DNA of 31,322 bases from JAAYJR01 sp964540755 (GCA_964540755.1 CAZIOB010000028.1:1-31322), one strand, 5' to 3'. Positions 16,149-25,519 are shown, numbered from the stretch's first letter. The notes: generated by a model from the letters alone, not told the origin. Translations and numbers: made by a program.

Positions 16149-16175
16149 CATTTACTACTAGTAAACTTACATTTG
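16149..16175 (+). promoter_or_regulatory. Candidate operator and -7 box upstream of the GH2 gene
   Basis: TACATTTG (16168-16175) fits the -7 consensus, giving a leader of about 70 bases. Immediately upstream and overlapping it by two bases is CATTTACT followed by ACTAGTAAACTTA (16149-16169), which contains the dyad TTTACT-act-AGTAAA. The 13-base core also occurs before the GHL10 gene (566-578, minus). A regulator bound here would cover the promoter spacer. Confidence 0.45.
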
Positions 16176-16246
16176 CAGGTCTGTCGGCGAATTTACTAAA
16201 ACAGACTCTTTGCTTTATTGATAAACACTAATAAAAATATATTAAT

Positions 16247-19200
16247 ATGATTAAATTTAGGGAATACATCCTTGAAAAAAAGAATATGGAGCTTTTGGAA
16301 TTTCAATCTGCTTTGAGTGGAATAAGAGAATTTGCCTTTCGTCCCTGCCTGCTATTTTTATTGTTTTTCTTTCTAATGGGTCTTGATGTTCAATCCCAGG
16401 AGATTGAATTTAATGCAACAGACTGGGAAAATCCCGCTATTTTTGAGAAAGGGCAAAATGCACCTCATTCATTTTTCATTCCTTTTTCATCGAGGGAAAA
16501 AGCTTTGGAAAATGATATCAAAAATTGTGAAAATTTTTTATTGCTTAACGGATCATGGAAATTTTTGTGGGTGGAAAGACCTGAACTTGTTCCCGAGGGA
16601 TTTTGGGAACCGGATTTCGATGTAAAAGAATGGGATAATATAAAGGTACCTTCCAATTGGCAGATGGAGGGTTTCGGTCATCCGAAATTCCGGAATGTAG
16701 CCCTTACTTTTGAGAGTGACCCACCTAATATTCCTGATTATTACAATCCTGTCGGATGCTATAAGCATAAATTCGATATTCCTTTCAAATGGTATAACAA
16801 AGAGGTAATGCTACGCTTTGAAGGAGTTAAATCAGCTTCCTATGTCTGGGTCAATGGCAAGTGCGTAGGCTACAATCAGGGCGGATTCGAACCCGCAGAA
16901 TACAATATTACCGGATTTATACGGCCAGGGAAAAATGATCTGGCAGTTCAGGTAATCCGTTTTTCCGACGGATCTTATCTTGAAAATCAGGATATGTGGC
17001 GTTTATCGGGTATTTTCCGGGATGTGAAATTATACGCTCACCCAAAAATATTTATCAGCGATTATTATCTCGTTACTGATTTAGATGAGGATTATCGTAA
17101 TGCCGTATTATCGGTTGATTTAGATGCACAAAATAAATCTGAAAAGGAAATCACATGCTCTGTTAGTATAGACGTGCTCGATATTGATCATCGTTCAATA
17201 TTAAATAATGAGATACGTTCCCGGAATTTTAATGTAAATATAGATTCATCAAAAAATATTACACTAACAACCATAGTGGACAATCCTGAAAAATGGTCAG
17301 CCGAATACCCGAATTTATATACATTAATTTGTGAATTAAGGGACAATAATGGAAATACTATTGAGGCATTTACCCAAAGGTTCGGATTCCGGGAGGTTGA
17401 ATTAATAGATAATGTAATAGCAATCAACGGCGTACCGGTTAAGTTTAACGGCGTAAACAGCCATATGCATCATCCTGAGCACGGACAGGCTGTATCATAT
17501 GAGACTTTGAAGCAGGATATGACAATTATGAAGAAATTCAATATCAATTGCGTCCGGACATGCCATTATCCTCCGTCTCCTGAATATATTGATTTAGCTG
17601 ATGAAATAGGATTATATATTTTTGATGAGGTCGGCGATGAGGCTCATGCAAATACTTACCTTTCGGAAGATTCTGCGTGGACTGAAATGTACAAGGACAG
17701 AAGTCGAAAGTTAGTTTACCGGGATCGTAACCATCCCTCGGTAGTTGTGTGGAGCGCGGGCAATGAATCGGGTAGTGGTGAAAATATTAAGGCAGTTATT
17801 GAAACCGGAAAGGCTATAGACCCAAGCCGGAAAGCATGGATATACGGTGGAAATAGTTTTTATATTCCTTTTGAAGATATTGTAGGACCGAGGTACTGGA
17901 TTCCTTATAAATTAAGACTTCTTGCAGAGGGAGAAGTTTTACCGGATGACGATCTGAGACCCTCATTTATGGATGAATACATTGCGGCAACGGGAAACGG
18001 ATTGGGTGGTATGGATGAATACTGGCAACTTATCCGGAAATATCCAAGGTTAACGGGTGGTGCTATCTGGGACTGGGTTAGTCCGGGAATTTACACACCA
18101 CTCAAGATTCTTCCCGATATGTCGCCCCGGGAAAATAACGGCGCTATAATGGGACGACCTGTATTTGTTACAGGGAAAACCGGTAGGGGACTTCAATTTT
18201 CGGGTCACGATGACTGGGTGGAATTTTATCGTGATCCCAGTCTGGATATAACCGGTAATCAGCTTTCGTTAAGCTTTTGGGTTAAACCCTGTGAGATCCC
18301 TCAGCCTAATACATTCATTACTAAAGGAAGATATCAATACGGAATAATAATGAGTGATCCCAACAGCCTGGAATTTTATATTTATAGTGATAAAAGAATA
18401 TCTGCCTCAGTTAAGGTAGGTGAAGGATGGTATGAAAAATGGCATCATATCGCAGGAATTTACAATGGTGAAACTCTGCAACTTTTTATCGATGGCAAAT
18501 TATCTGCAAGTACAAAATTCACGGATAATATAAGCCATTCCCCTTTTCCTCTTTGTATAGGCCGGGAAGCTGATACGCAGGACCAGGGTGAATATTCAGG
18601 CAGGATGTCTAAAATGGTCATTGATGAAGTTAAAATTTTTAATAAAGCTGTTTCTTTATATGACCTGAATTCAGATATGCCTGAAGAGGCTGTCTTATAT
18701 CTTGATTTCGAAAATGATATAAGGGGAGATGATTTTTTTGCAGTTGGTCTGGGAGGAAGGACTTACGGCATTGTCTGGCCTGACCGCCGCATACAACCGG
18801 AGATATATCAAATAAAGAAATCAGGTCAGCCTGTTGGCATTGAGGATGCTAATATTGAGGAAGGATTGATAAAGATCTACAACAGACATCATTTTAAAGA
18901 TTTAAATGAACTTGCCGGCTACTGGGAGGTGAGTATTGATGGTAAAGTTGTTCAGCAAGGGGATTTTGACATTGATCTGCCACCGGGAAAATCGAAGGAT
19001 ATATACATCCCGTTTAAAAAACCTGATAAAATTAATAGTGTCCAGGATAATCCCGAATGTTTTCTTTTAGTCTCATTTAAATTAAAGAAGGATGCTTTGT
19101 GGGCTGAACGGGGACATGAAATTGCATGGGAACAAATCAGGTTGCCTGTTAGTTCATCTCATGAGAAAAATTCAGAATGTACCGGTAATATCAGCGTTGA

Positions 19201-20125
19201 TGAAAGTTTGCTATTTATAACTATTAAAGGCAATAATTTTAGTTATAAAATTGATAAATCGACCGGTGAATTTATTAAATTTTTATATAACGGAACAGAA
19301 TACGTGAAAAAAGGACCCAGGTTTACTGTCTGGCGACCGCCGTTAGCTAATGATATTGATCCATGGGGAAGTCATAATTTTAGTCAGCGTAATTTTACAA
19401 CCGGACTTGGCAGGAGTATAGATAATCAGTTGCGTTCGCTTGGATTGGACAGGCTGCTTTCAACGGTAGATGATATTTTAATTCAACAGGTGACAGATAA
19501 AAAGGTCATAATAAAACTATCAGCTTATTCGTGTTCTTCAAAAGATTCGTTACTGAGAAAAAATTCAGGCAGGAAGCCTTCGGCATTTCAGCGAAATGAA
19601 ATATGGACAGTTTATCCTGATGGAACTATTGAACTGGATCAGAAAATAGTACCGCATGGAATAATGCCGGACATGCTTCCCAAGGTTGGTCTGAGATTCC
19701 TTTTGCCCAAGGCTATTGATCAGGTTGAATGGTATGGACGCGGGCCTTTTGAAACTTATCCCGACCGGAAGACTGGTGCCAGGATCGGTATATATCATTC
19801 TAATGCAGATGAAATGTATGTGCCTTATATAATTCCACAGGATTATGGTAATCGCACCGATGTAAGGTGGCTAAAAATTACTGACAAAAAAGGTAAAGGA
19901 TTAATGATAAAAAGTGTGGATTTAATGAATTTCAGTCTGCATAAATTTTCCACAGAAAATCTTTCCCGAGCCATGTATTCTTATCAATTGAAAGAGGCCG
20001 CTTATAATACACTTAACATAGACTATGAAGTTTCGGGAGTGGGAGGTACAGCCAACCGCCAGCTTCAGAAATATCGCGTAAAACCGGGATGCGGAGAATA
20101 CAACTTGATTATCAAACCTTTATAA
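16247..20125 (+). CDS. Secreted GH2 beta-galactosidase-like enzyme with inserted LamG domain
   Basis: A 1292-residue glycoside hydrolase of family 2 in LacZ-like layout. A hydrophobic export signal lies at about 31-50 (LLFLLFFFLMGLDVQSQ); the preceding 30 residues are long for a signal peptide, so ATG 16286 is a possible start. The sugar-binding jelly roll spans about 85-265, an Ig-like domain about 270-385, and the TIM barrel starts at about 385. The acid/base Glu507 lies in WSAGNESGSG and the nucleophile Glu577 in FMDEYIAATGN. After WDWVSPGIY a LamG/concanavalin-like domain (about 632-800, SLSFWVKP to GRMSKMVIDEVKIF) interrupts the barrel, which resumes at GRTYGIVWPDRR. An Ig-like domain and the Bgal small-chain domain (to 1292) follow. 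It probably cleaves beta-galactosides or related plant or algal glycans outside the cytoplasm. Confidence 0.9.
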   Translation: MIKFREYILEKKNMELLEFQSALSGIREFAFRPCLLFLLFFFLMGLDVQSQEIEFNATDWENPAIFEKGQNAPHSFFIPFSSREKALENDIKNCENFLLLNGSWKFLWVERPELVPEGFWEPDFDVKEWDNIKVPSNWQMEGFGHPKFRNVALTFESDPPNIPDYYNPVGCYKHKFDIPFKWYNKEVMLRFEGVKSASYVWVNGKCVGYNQGGFEPAEYNITGFIRPGKNDLAVQVIRFSDGSYLENQDMWRLSGIFRDVKLYAHPKIFISDYYLVTDLDEDYRNAVLSVDLDAQNKSEKEITCSVSIDVLDIDHRSILNNEIRSRNFNVNIDSSKNITLTTIVDNPEKWSAEYPNLYTLICELRDNNGNTIEAFTQRFGFREVELIDNVIAINGVPVKFNGVNSHMHHPEHGQAVSYETLKQDMTIMKKFNINCVRTCHYPPSPEYIDLADEIGLYIFDEVGDEAHANTYLSEDSAWTEMYKDRSRKLVYRDRNHPSVVVWSAGNESGSGENIKAVIETGKAIDPSRKAWIYGGNSFYIPFEDIVGPRYWIPYKLRLLAEGEVLPDDDLRPSFMDEYIAATGNGLGGMDEYWQLIRKYPRLTGGAIWDWVSPGIYTPLKILPDMSPRENNGAIMGRPVFVTGKTGRGLQFSGHDDWVEFYRDPSLDITGNQLSLSFWVKPCEIPQPNTFITKGRYQYGIIMSDPNSLEFYIYSDKRISASVKVGEGWYEKWHHIAGIYNGETLQLFIDGKLSASTKFTDNISHSPFPLCIGREADTQDQGEYSGRMSKMVIDEVKIFNKAVSLYDLNSDMPEEAVLYLDFENDIRGDDFFAVGLGGRTYGIVWPDRRIQPEIYQIKKSGQPVGIEDANIEEGLIKIYNRHHFKDLNELAGYWEVSIDGKVVQQGDFDIDLPPGKSKDIYIPFKKPDKINSVQDNPECFLLVSFKLKKDALWAERGHEIAWEQIRLPVSSSHEKNSECTGNISVDESLLFITIKGNNFSYKIDKSTGEFIKFLYNGTEYVKKGPRFTVWRPPLANDIDPWGSHNFSQRNFTTGLGRSIDNQLRSLGLDRLLSTVDDILIQQVTDKKVIIKLSAYSCSSKDSLLRKNSGRKPSAFQRNEIWTVYPDGTIELDQKIVPHGIMPDMLPKVGLRFLLPKAIDQVEWYGRGPFETYPDRKTGARIGIYHSNADEMYVPYIIPQDYGNRTDVRWLKITDKKGKGLMIKSVDLMNFSLHKFSTENLSRAMYSYQLKEAAYNTLNIDYEVSGVGGTANRQLQKYRVKPGCGEYNLIIKPL

Positions 20126-20131
20126 CGAAAA

Positions 20132-20155
20132 ATCCCGGAGCCAACGCCCCGGGAT
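20132..20155 (+). terminator. GC-rich hairpin after the GH2 gene
   Basis: ATCCCGG (20132-20138) pairs with CCGGGAT (20149-20155) around the loop AGCCAACGCC. It begins six bases after the GH2 stop and could end that transcript, but an A-rich rather than T-rich sequence follows. Alternatively it is part of a SusC-type leader running into the ATG at 20184. Confidence 0.45.
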
Positions 20156-20183
20156 CAAAACTAAACCTAACTAAACCAAACTT

Positions 20184-20267
20184 ATGAAAAAACAGCAAAT
20201 TGCGTACTGTATGTTAAAATGCTTAATATGTTTGAACGCTAAAATTTGTTTTCATGGCTATTATTGA
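20184..20267 (+). pseudogene. Possible remnant of a SusC-type gene start
   Basis: After repeated CTAAACC-like units (about 20161-20180) an ATG opens a 27-residue frame, MKKQQIAYCMLKCLICLNAK and onward, ending in TGA. The leader style and the MKK...LK start resemble those preceding SusC/TonB-dependent receptors in Bacteroidota. A shifted frame continues with a hydrophobic run, NLFSWLLLIF, that could be the lost signal peptide. Nothing like plug or barrel sequence follows before lepA. This reading is tentative; the frame may be chance. Confidence 0.3.
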
Positions 20268-20431
20268 TATTCAAATAGTGTGCCAAAAAATTAATTTTAC
20301 TGAAAAATTTTTATTAAGTATTCAAAGAACCTTGATTTTAATTGATTCTATTTATATAGACAAATAAAAGACAAAAAGGTTTAATGAGAGGATGTGTAAT
20401 TTTTACACAAATACTTTGTATTAAAAAATGA

Positions 20432-20439
20432 TATCTTTG
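20432..20439 (+). promoter_or_regulatory. lepA promoter -7 box
   Basis: TATCTTTG is an exact match to the -7 consensus and lies 45 bases before the lepA ATG. A TTTG at 20415-20418 is only 13 bases upstream, too close to act as a standard -33 element. Confidence 0.55.
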
Positions 20440-20484
20440 CGGAAATTTATTATGTCCGGATATTAATAATGCAGAAAAGGTTAT

Positions 20485-22272
20485 ATGAAAAATATTCGTA
20501 ATTTTTGTATAATAGCTCATATTGATCATGGTAAAAGCACTTTGGCAGACAGAATGCTGGTTCATACAAAAACCATTGGCGACCGTGAGATGCGTGACCA
20601 GGTGCTTGATAATATGGAATTGGAGCAGGAGAGAGGCATAACCATAAAGAGTCATGCTATTCAGATGGACTATGAATATAAAGGACAGGATTATAAATTG
20701 AATCTTATTGATACTCCCGGTCACGTTGACTTTTCATACGAAGTATCGAGATCTATTGCTGCCTGCGAAGGGGCACTGCTGATTATAGATGCCACACAGG
20801 GTATTCAGGCACAAACAATTTCTAATCTTTATCTTGCCATAGACCATGAACTGGAGATCATCCCGGTACTTAACAAGATGGATCTTCCTAATGCTATTCC
20901 TGACATTGTTGAGGATCAAATTATAGATCTTACAGGATGTAATCGTGAAGATATAATTCATGCCAGTGGCAAGACCGGCATGGGTGCTGAAAAAATACTG
21001 GAACAAATTATCCTCAGAATACCACCGCCGAAAGGGGATCCTGATGCACCTTTGCAGGCACTTATTTTCGATTCGGTCTTTAATTCTTTCAGGGGGATCA
21101 TTGCCTATTTTAAGATTATGAACGGGCGTATAAGGACCAAAGACCTTGTCAAATTTGTCGCAACCGGCAAAGAGTATGATGCCGATGAAATAGGGGTGTT
21201 AAAACTAGGGCTTGTACCCCGTGATGAATTATCTGCCGGTGATGTGGGATATATTATTTCAGGTATTAAAACAGCTAAAGAGGTCAAGGTGGGCGATACA
21301 ATTACTCATGTGGATAATCCCTGTGATAAAGCCATCTCAGGATTTGAGGAGGTAAAACCAATGGTTTTTGCCGGCGTGTATCCTGTCGATACTGATGATT
21401 ATGAGGATTTGCGTGCTGCAATGGACAAACTACAGCTTAATGATGCCTCCCTAACCTTTGAGCCTGAATCATCTGCAGCTTTAGGATTTGGCTTCAGGTG
21501 CGGATTTTTAGGACTTTTACATATGGAGATAGTCCAGGAGAGACTGGAGCGTGAATTCGATATGAATGTGATAACCACTGTCCCTAATGTTTCATACCTT
21601 GTGCATCTAACCGATGGTTCTTCAAAAAGGGTCTATAATCCCTCGGGAATGCCCAATAGCACGGTGATAGATTACATTGAAGAGCCTTATATCAGGGCCA
21701 ACATTATTACTGCAGCTGAGTTTATAGGGCAGGTCATGAAACTATGCCTCGACAAAAGGGGAACACTTGTCAATCAGAGTTATCTGACTGCCGAACGAGC
21801 TGAGCTGGTATTTAATTTGCCTCTGGGTGAGATTGTTTTTGATTTTTACGACAAGCTTAAAAGTATTTCCAGGGGTTATGCTTCGTTTGATTATTACATA
21901 AGTGGTTATAAACCTGCCAGACTGGTGCGTCTTGATATACTGCTGAACGGGGAAATGGTCGATGCGTTGTCAACTCTTATTCATTTTGACAATGCTTATC
22001 CATTTGGAAGAAGAATGTGTGAAAAATTAAAAGAACTTATTCCCCGTCAACAGTTTGATATTGCTATTCAGGCTGCCATCGGAGCAAAGATAATTGCCCG
22101 GGAAACAGTGAAAGCTCTGCGTAAGGATGTTACAGCAAAATGTTACGGCGGAGATATTACACGAAAGCGCAAATTGCTTGAAAAACAGAAAAAAGGCAAG
22201 AAACGGATGAAGCAGGTGGGTAATGTCGAGGTGCCTCAAAATGCATTTCTTGCGGTTTTAAAGATGGACTGA
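20485..22272 (+). CDS. lepA: Elongation factor 4 (LepA)
   Basis: A 595-residue ribosome-binding translational GTPase. The G motifs are in place: AHIDHGKST (11-19), RGITIKS, DTPGHVDF (76-83) and NKMDLP. The EF-G-like domains III and V follow, and the LepA-specific C-terminal domain ends with the conserved DVTAKCYGGDITRKRKLLEK and GKKRMKQVG segments. Length is standard. It stands alone on the plus strand, with its own promoter, and converges on rprY. The 116-base gap after it shows no strong terminator hairpin. Confidence 0.97.
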   Translation: MKNIRNFCIIAHIDHGKSTLADRMLVHTKTIGDREMRDQVLDNMELEQERGITIKSHAIQMDYEYKGQDYKLNLIDTPGHVDFSYEVSRSIAACEGALLIIDATQGIQAQTISNLYLAIDHELEIIPVLNKMDLPNAIPDIVEDQIIDLTGCNREDIIHASGKTGMGAEKILEQIILRIPPPKGDPDAPLQALIFDSVFNSFRGIIAYFKIMNGRIRTKDLVKFVATGKEYDADEIGVLKLGLVPRDELSAGDVGYIISGIKTAKEVKVGDTITHVDNPCDKAISGFEEVKPMVFAGVYPVDTDDYEDLRAAMDKLQLNDASLTFEPESSAALGFGFRCGFLGLLHMEIVQERLEREFDMNVITTVPNVSYLVHLTDGSSKRVYNPSGMPNSTVIDYIEEPYIRANIITAAEFIGQVMKLCLDKRGTLVNQSYLTAERAELVFNLPLGEIVFDFYDKLKSISRGYASFDYYISGYKPARLVRLDILLNGEMVDALSTLIHFDNAYPFGRRMCEKLKELIPRQQFDIAIQAAIGAKIIARETVKALRKDVTAKCYGGDITRKRKLLEKQKKGKKRMKQVGNVEVPQNAFLAVLKMD

Positions 22273-22388
22273 TCACACATAAATAGAGCATTGAGACAAA
22301 ACATGATTAACAGAAAGAGGCTGTCGCATCGATATAATGAAAAATAACATTGTGTTTTGCCTTAAGTTCAGGTTTTTGGCAGAAAAGA

Positions 22389-23078
22389 TTATACTATAAG
22401 TTTATATCCCTTGCCATGCACATTAATGATCTCGACAGAAGGTTCATCCTTCAGGTGCTTGCGCAGTTTAGTGATATACACGTCCATACTCCTTGCATTA
22501 AAGTAATTATCATCGATCCATATAGATTTTAATGCATAATTTCTTTCAAGAACTTTATTGGCATTCTGACAAAGCAATTTTAGCAAATCTGATTCTTTGG
22601 TTGTCAGCTTGACGCTTTTGCCCCCGTTGGATAATGTCTGTTTCCTTGTATCAAAAGTGTATTTGCCCAGTGTAAAGACCGGCTCAGCTGATGCCTGTGA
22701 TTCTTGTGAAGTCCTTCTGAGAATAGCTTCAATCCTGAATATCAACTCTTCCATGCTGAACGGCTTTGTGATATAATCATCCGCTCCCAGTTTAAAACCT
22801 TCGATTACATCATCTTTAAGATTCTTAGCTGTCAGAAAAAGAATAGGTATGTCGGTATTTATGATCCTTATATCTTTTGCCAGGGAAAATCCGTCTTTTT
22901 TTGGCATCATTATATCCAAAATGCAAATATCATAATGCTCCTTCATGAAACCTTTATAGGCAGCCTCTCCATCAGGATAAAGATCTGCTTCATAACCTTT
23001 GGCTATTAAATACTCTTTTAATAATAAACCCAGATTCTCGTCATCTTCAGCAAGCAACAGTTTTGTTTTTTGTTCCAT
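22389..23078 (-). CDS. rprY: RprY-type response regulator
   Basis: A 229-residue OmpR/PhoB-class regulator. The receiver domain (1-120) has acidic residues Glu11-Asp12-Asp13, phospho-acceptor Asp55 in ILDIMMPK, Thr83 and Lys105 (DDYITKPF). The winged-helix DNA-binding domain (about 130-229) ends with SMDVYITKLRKHLKDEP and the VHGKGYKLIV hairpin. It matches RprY of Bacteroides in overall sequence character, and its partner RprX-like kinase is encoded directly upstream with a one-base gap. The genes it controls cannot be told from the window. The order here is kinase first, regulator second, on one transcript. Confidence 0.88.
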   Translation of the reverse strand: MEQKTKLLLAEDDENLGLLLKEYLIAKGYEADLYPDGEAAYKGFMKEHYDICILDIMMPKKDGFSLAKDIRIINTDIPILFLTAKNLKDDVIEGFKLGADDYITKPFSMEELIFRIEAILRRTSQESQASAEPVFTLGKYTFDTRKQTLSNGGKSVKLTTKESDLLKLLCQNANKVLERNYALKSIWIDDNYFNARSMDVYITKLRKHLKDEPSVEIINVHGKGYKLIV

Positions 23079-23079
23079 A

Positions 23080-24654
23080 TCAATATTTTATTTTTGGTAA
23101 CAATATACTGAATATTGTTCCTTTATTAATTGCACTGTCCAATTTTATTTTTCCATTATGTAAGTCTATGACTTTTTTTACATAACTCAAACCCAATCCG
23201 AATCCTTTTACATTATGAATGTTACCTGTAGGTACCCTGTAGAAGCGATCAAATATCTGGGAATGATGTTCTTTGGATATCCCGATTCCCTTATCCTTTA
23301 CCATAATAACCACGTGCTCATTTTTATTTTCAGTTACAACAGTTATTTCGGGGGCTCCATTACTATATTTTACAGCATTATCCAGTAAATTGAACATTAC
23401 ATTGGTCAGATGTACCTCATCACCTTTCACATAAGCATCATTGGCGTTCAGTTCCGAAAGGAGGATTCCGTTTTTATTCTTTACCCTTAGTTCAAAATTA
23501 TTAAGAATAGTTTTAATTGTTGAGTTAATATCAAATTCCTTGAATTTCAATTTTAAACGGCCTTCATTGAATACTGCCATCTGAAGTACTTTTTCCACCT
23601 GGAAGCTAAGCCGTTTGCTTTCCTGGTTAATTACCTTTGATACATGTTCAATGGTTTTCGGGGTATTGATTATTGTCCCGTCTTCCAGCATCTGGCTTGC
23701 CAGAGATATTGTGGATATGGGTGTTTTCAGCTCGTGTGTCATGTTGTTGATAAAATCATTTTTTATCATAGAAAGCTTCTTCTGCCGGAAAATTATCATG
23801 ATGGAATAGGCAAATATCGCTATAAGCAAGCCGGTCAGGATTATTGTAGGTATTATAGTCAGTCCTGTTGCCCTCAGCAGGAAGCCTGTACGTTCAGGAA
23901 AATAGATATACAGGTAGTTAGGCTGCTGGCCGTCGTAGTCGTAAGGAAAAAGAAGGCTGTAGTACTGCTTTTTTTTATCCGGATTATAGTCCGGGCTTCC
24001 CAAAATTAATTTATCCCTTCCCTGGTTTGCTGAACGCACTGCATATTTATAGTCCAGATCGATGCCTGCCTCCTGAAAAATATTGTCTATAGCCTCATGA
24101 AGAAATGCGGAATCAAGACGTTCTTCCAGCAGCCTTCCTTCAAGAAGTATTTTGTAATTGCTCCAGTTCATATCTTTTAACCAGCGTTCTCTTCTTCGTT
24201 CAAGATCGAGATTGTATTCATACAGCTGGTCTAATGATGTCACATCATCATAATTTGTGTCAAGAAGGTCGTTACTCTTTTGTGATGAGGCTGTATCAGA
24301 GAATTCAATCTGAAGCTCCTCCCTGTAACTTCCAAATATATTACGTTCTGAATAACTGAACTGAAAATTTATGGAAGCGCTTCCTGACCCTCCCTGTCTC
24401 GGAAAAATATTCAGATCGTCAGGTGTAGTGTTCATACCCGGCAGATGCCCTGTTCGTGCGCTCCTTCTTGCTAATCGTTGTTCGTATAGTTCAAGCTGGT
24501 CAACAACTCTCTTCAATCCGCTTTTTACAAGTTGGTCAAATTGTTCTTCACGGATATCAGACGCTGTCTTGATCAGATTAGTTTGAACAACTATCAAACC
24601 TGCAAGTACCAATGCCATTACTACAATTAATGATAATAATACTTTTCTGCTCAT
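23080..24654 (-). CDS. rprX: RprX-type sensor histidine kinase
   Basis: A 524-residue membrane kinase. A first transmembrane segment (5-25) and a second (about 262-289) bracket a periplasmic sensor region of about 235 residues with no recognised domain. The H box is MTHELKTPIS with phospho-acceptor His307. The N box (NVMFNLLDNAVKYSN), G1 (VKDKGIGI), F box (FDRFYR) and G2 (GFGLGLSYV) complete the HATPase domain. It should phosphorylate the RprY-like regulator encoded downstream. Its -7 promoter box ends only four bases before the ATG, so the message may be leaderless or the true start may be Met13. Confidence 0.88.
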   Translation of the reverse strand: MSRKVLLSLIVVMALVLAGLIVVQTNLIKTASDIREEQFDQLVKSGLKRVVDQLELYEQRLARRSARTGHLPGMNTTPDDLNIFPRQGGSGSASINFQFSYSERNIFGSYREELQIEFSDTASSQKSNDLLDTNYDDVTSLDQLYEYNLDLERRRERWLKDMNWSNYKILLEGRLLEERLDSAFLHEAIDNIFQEAGIDLDYKYAVRSANQGRDKLILGSPDYNPDKKKQYYSLLFPYDYDGQQPNYLYIYFPERTGFLLRATGLTIIPTIILTGLLIAIFAYSIMIIFRQKKLSMIKNDFINNMTHELKTPISTISLASQMLEDGTIINTPKTIEHVSKVINQESKRLSFQVEKVLQMAVFNEGRLKLKFKEFDINSTIKTILNNFELRVKNKNGILLSELNANDAYVKGDEVHLTNVMFNLLDNAVKYSNGAPEITVVTENKNEHVVIMVKDKGIGISKEHHSQIFDRFYRVPTGNIHNVKGFGLGLSYVKKVIDLHNGKIKLDSAINKGTIFSILLPKIKY

Positions 24655-24658
24655 ACGG

Positions 24659-24666
24659 CAAAGATA
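24659..24666 (-). promoter_or_regulatory. rprX promoter -7 box
   Basis: On the minus strand it reads TATCTTTG, an exact consensus match, only four bases before the rprX ATG. Transcription would begin at or near the A of the start codon. Confidence 0.5.
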
Positions 24667-24812
24667 ATTGTATTAAAAACCTGAAGATAAAATTCTTAAC
24701 ATTATTTAACACCATCGGAGTGATTGTAAATATTATTAACCCCTCCATTACTTTTACCATTTTACATTCCCTTCCGGGTATAAATTTATACATTAAGGGT
24801 ATGGCCCAAATT

Positions 24813-25385
24813 TCATTTTTTCCCCATTAATATTTTTTCAATAACTTCAGGGAAATATTTATACTCAAGTTTGTGGACTTTGCCCGCGACCTCTTCAGGG
24901 GTATCTGATGGTAATACCTGACATTCAGCCTGAAAAATCAGTTCCCCTTCGTCGTATTTATTATTTATATAATGTATTGAAATTCCGGTCTCGGTGTCCC
25001 CATTGTCCACGACTGCCTGATGGACTTTCATTCCGTACATCCCCCTGCCTCCGTATTTAGGCAGCAGGGCCGGATGAATATTTATTATGGTAAAATCTTT
25101 TATCATAGATTCTGGTATCAGCCACAGAAATCCTGCCAAAACAATCAGATCGATATCACGATCTTTAAGTTTACCTGATATTTCATCAGTTTCATATAAT
25201 TGTTTACGGGTAAAAATGAAAGTTTCCACACCCAGGGACTCAGCTCTTTTAAGAGCATAGGCATTTGGATTGTTACTCCAAAGAGAATCTACCTTAATCA
25301 ATTTATTTTTAGAGAAATATTTAATTATATTCTCAGCATTAGTTCCTGATCCCGATGCAAATAAGGCAATCTTCTTAACATTCAT
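24813..25385 (-). CDS. purN: Phosphoribosylglycinamide formyltransferase
   Basis: A 190-residue enzyme that uses 10-formyltetrahydrofolate to formylate GAR in de novo purine synthesis. The N-terminal phosphate-binding loop is FASGSGTNAENI (9-20). The catalytic triad is Asn102 and His104 in INIHPALLPKYGG, and Asp145 in NKYDEGEL. Length is typical. It lies alone on the minus strand, divergent from acpP. A TAAATTTG box at 25428-25435 could be its promoter. Confidence 0.96.
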   Translation of the reverse strand: MNVKKIALFASGSGTNAENIIKYFSKNKLIKVDSLWSNNPNAYALKRAESLGVETFIFTRKQLYETDEISGKLKDRDIDLIVLAGFLWLIPESMIKDFTIINIHPALLPKYGGRGMYGMKVHQAVVDNGDTETGISIHYINNKYDEGELIFQAECQVLPSDTPEEVAGKVHKLEYKYFPEVIEKILMGKK

Positions 25386-25427
25386 TTTAAATTAATTTTA
25401 CCTGTTAGAATAAATGAACAATGTGTT

Positions 25428-25435
25428 CAAATTTA
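25428..25435 (-). promoter_or_regulatory. purN promoter -7 box
   Basis: On the minus strand this reads TAAATTTG, fitting TAnnTTTG, 42 bases before the purN ATG. In AT-rich DNA a single box like this could occur by chance. Confidence 0.35.
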
Positions 25436-25487
25436 AGGCATTATAAATCCTATATTTTTAAGGTGCATGATTTTTTTATATTTTTTC

Positions 25488-25519
25488 TTTGAAATATTTT
25501 TCGTAAATGTATTACTTTG
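25488..25519 (+). promoter_or_regulatory. acpP-fabF-rnc promoter
   Basis: TTTG (25488-25491), a 20-base spacer, and TTACTTTG (25512-25519), one mismatch from TAnnTTTG. The leader to acpP is about 45 bases and A-rich before the ATG, which suits a strongly expressed gene. Confidence 0.55.

Larger units (their letters stand above)
20126..20484 (+). other. Non-coding gap with SusC-like leader and lepA promoter
   Basis: This 359-base gap holds a GC-rich hairpin (20132-20155), an AAACTAAACC-type leader with a 27-codon frame, and the lepA promoter. No other gene was seen. The 128-codon minus-strand frame at 20338-20724 mostly overlaps lepA and is not credible. Confidence 0.6.

Noticed and set aside
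20338..20724. 128-codon minus-strand frame
   Set aside because: Most of it is antisense to the lepA GTPase domain, which is unmistakable.
22273..22388. Terminator between lepA and rprY
   Set aside because: Only a weak TGCC/GGCA pairing with a long loop was found; no stem strong enough to report.
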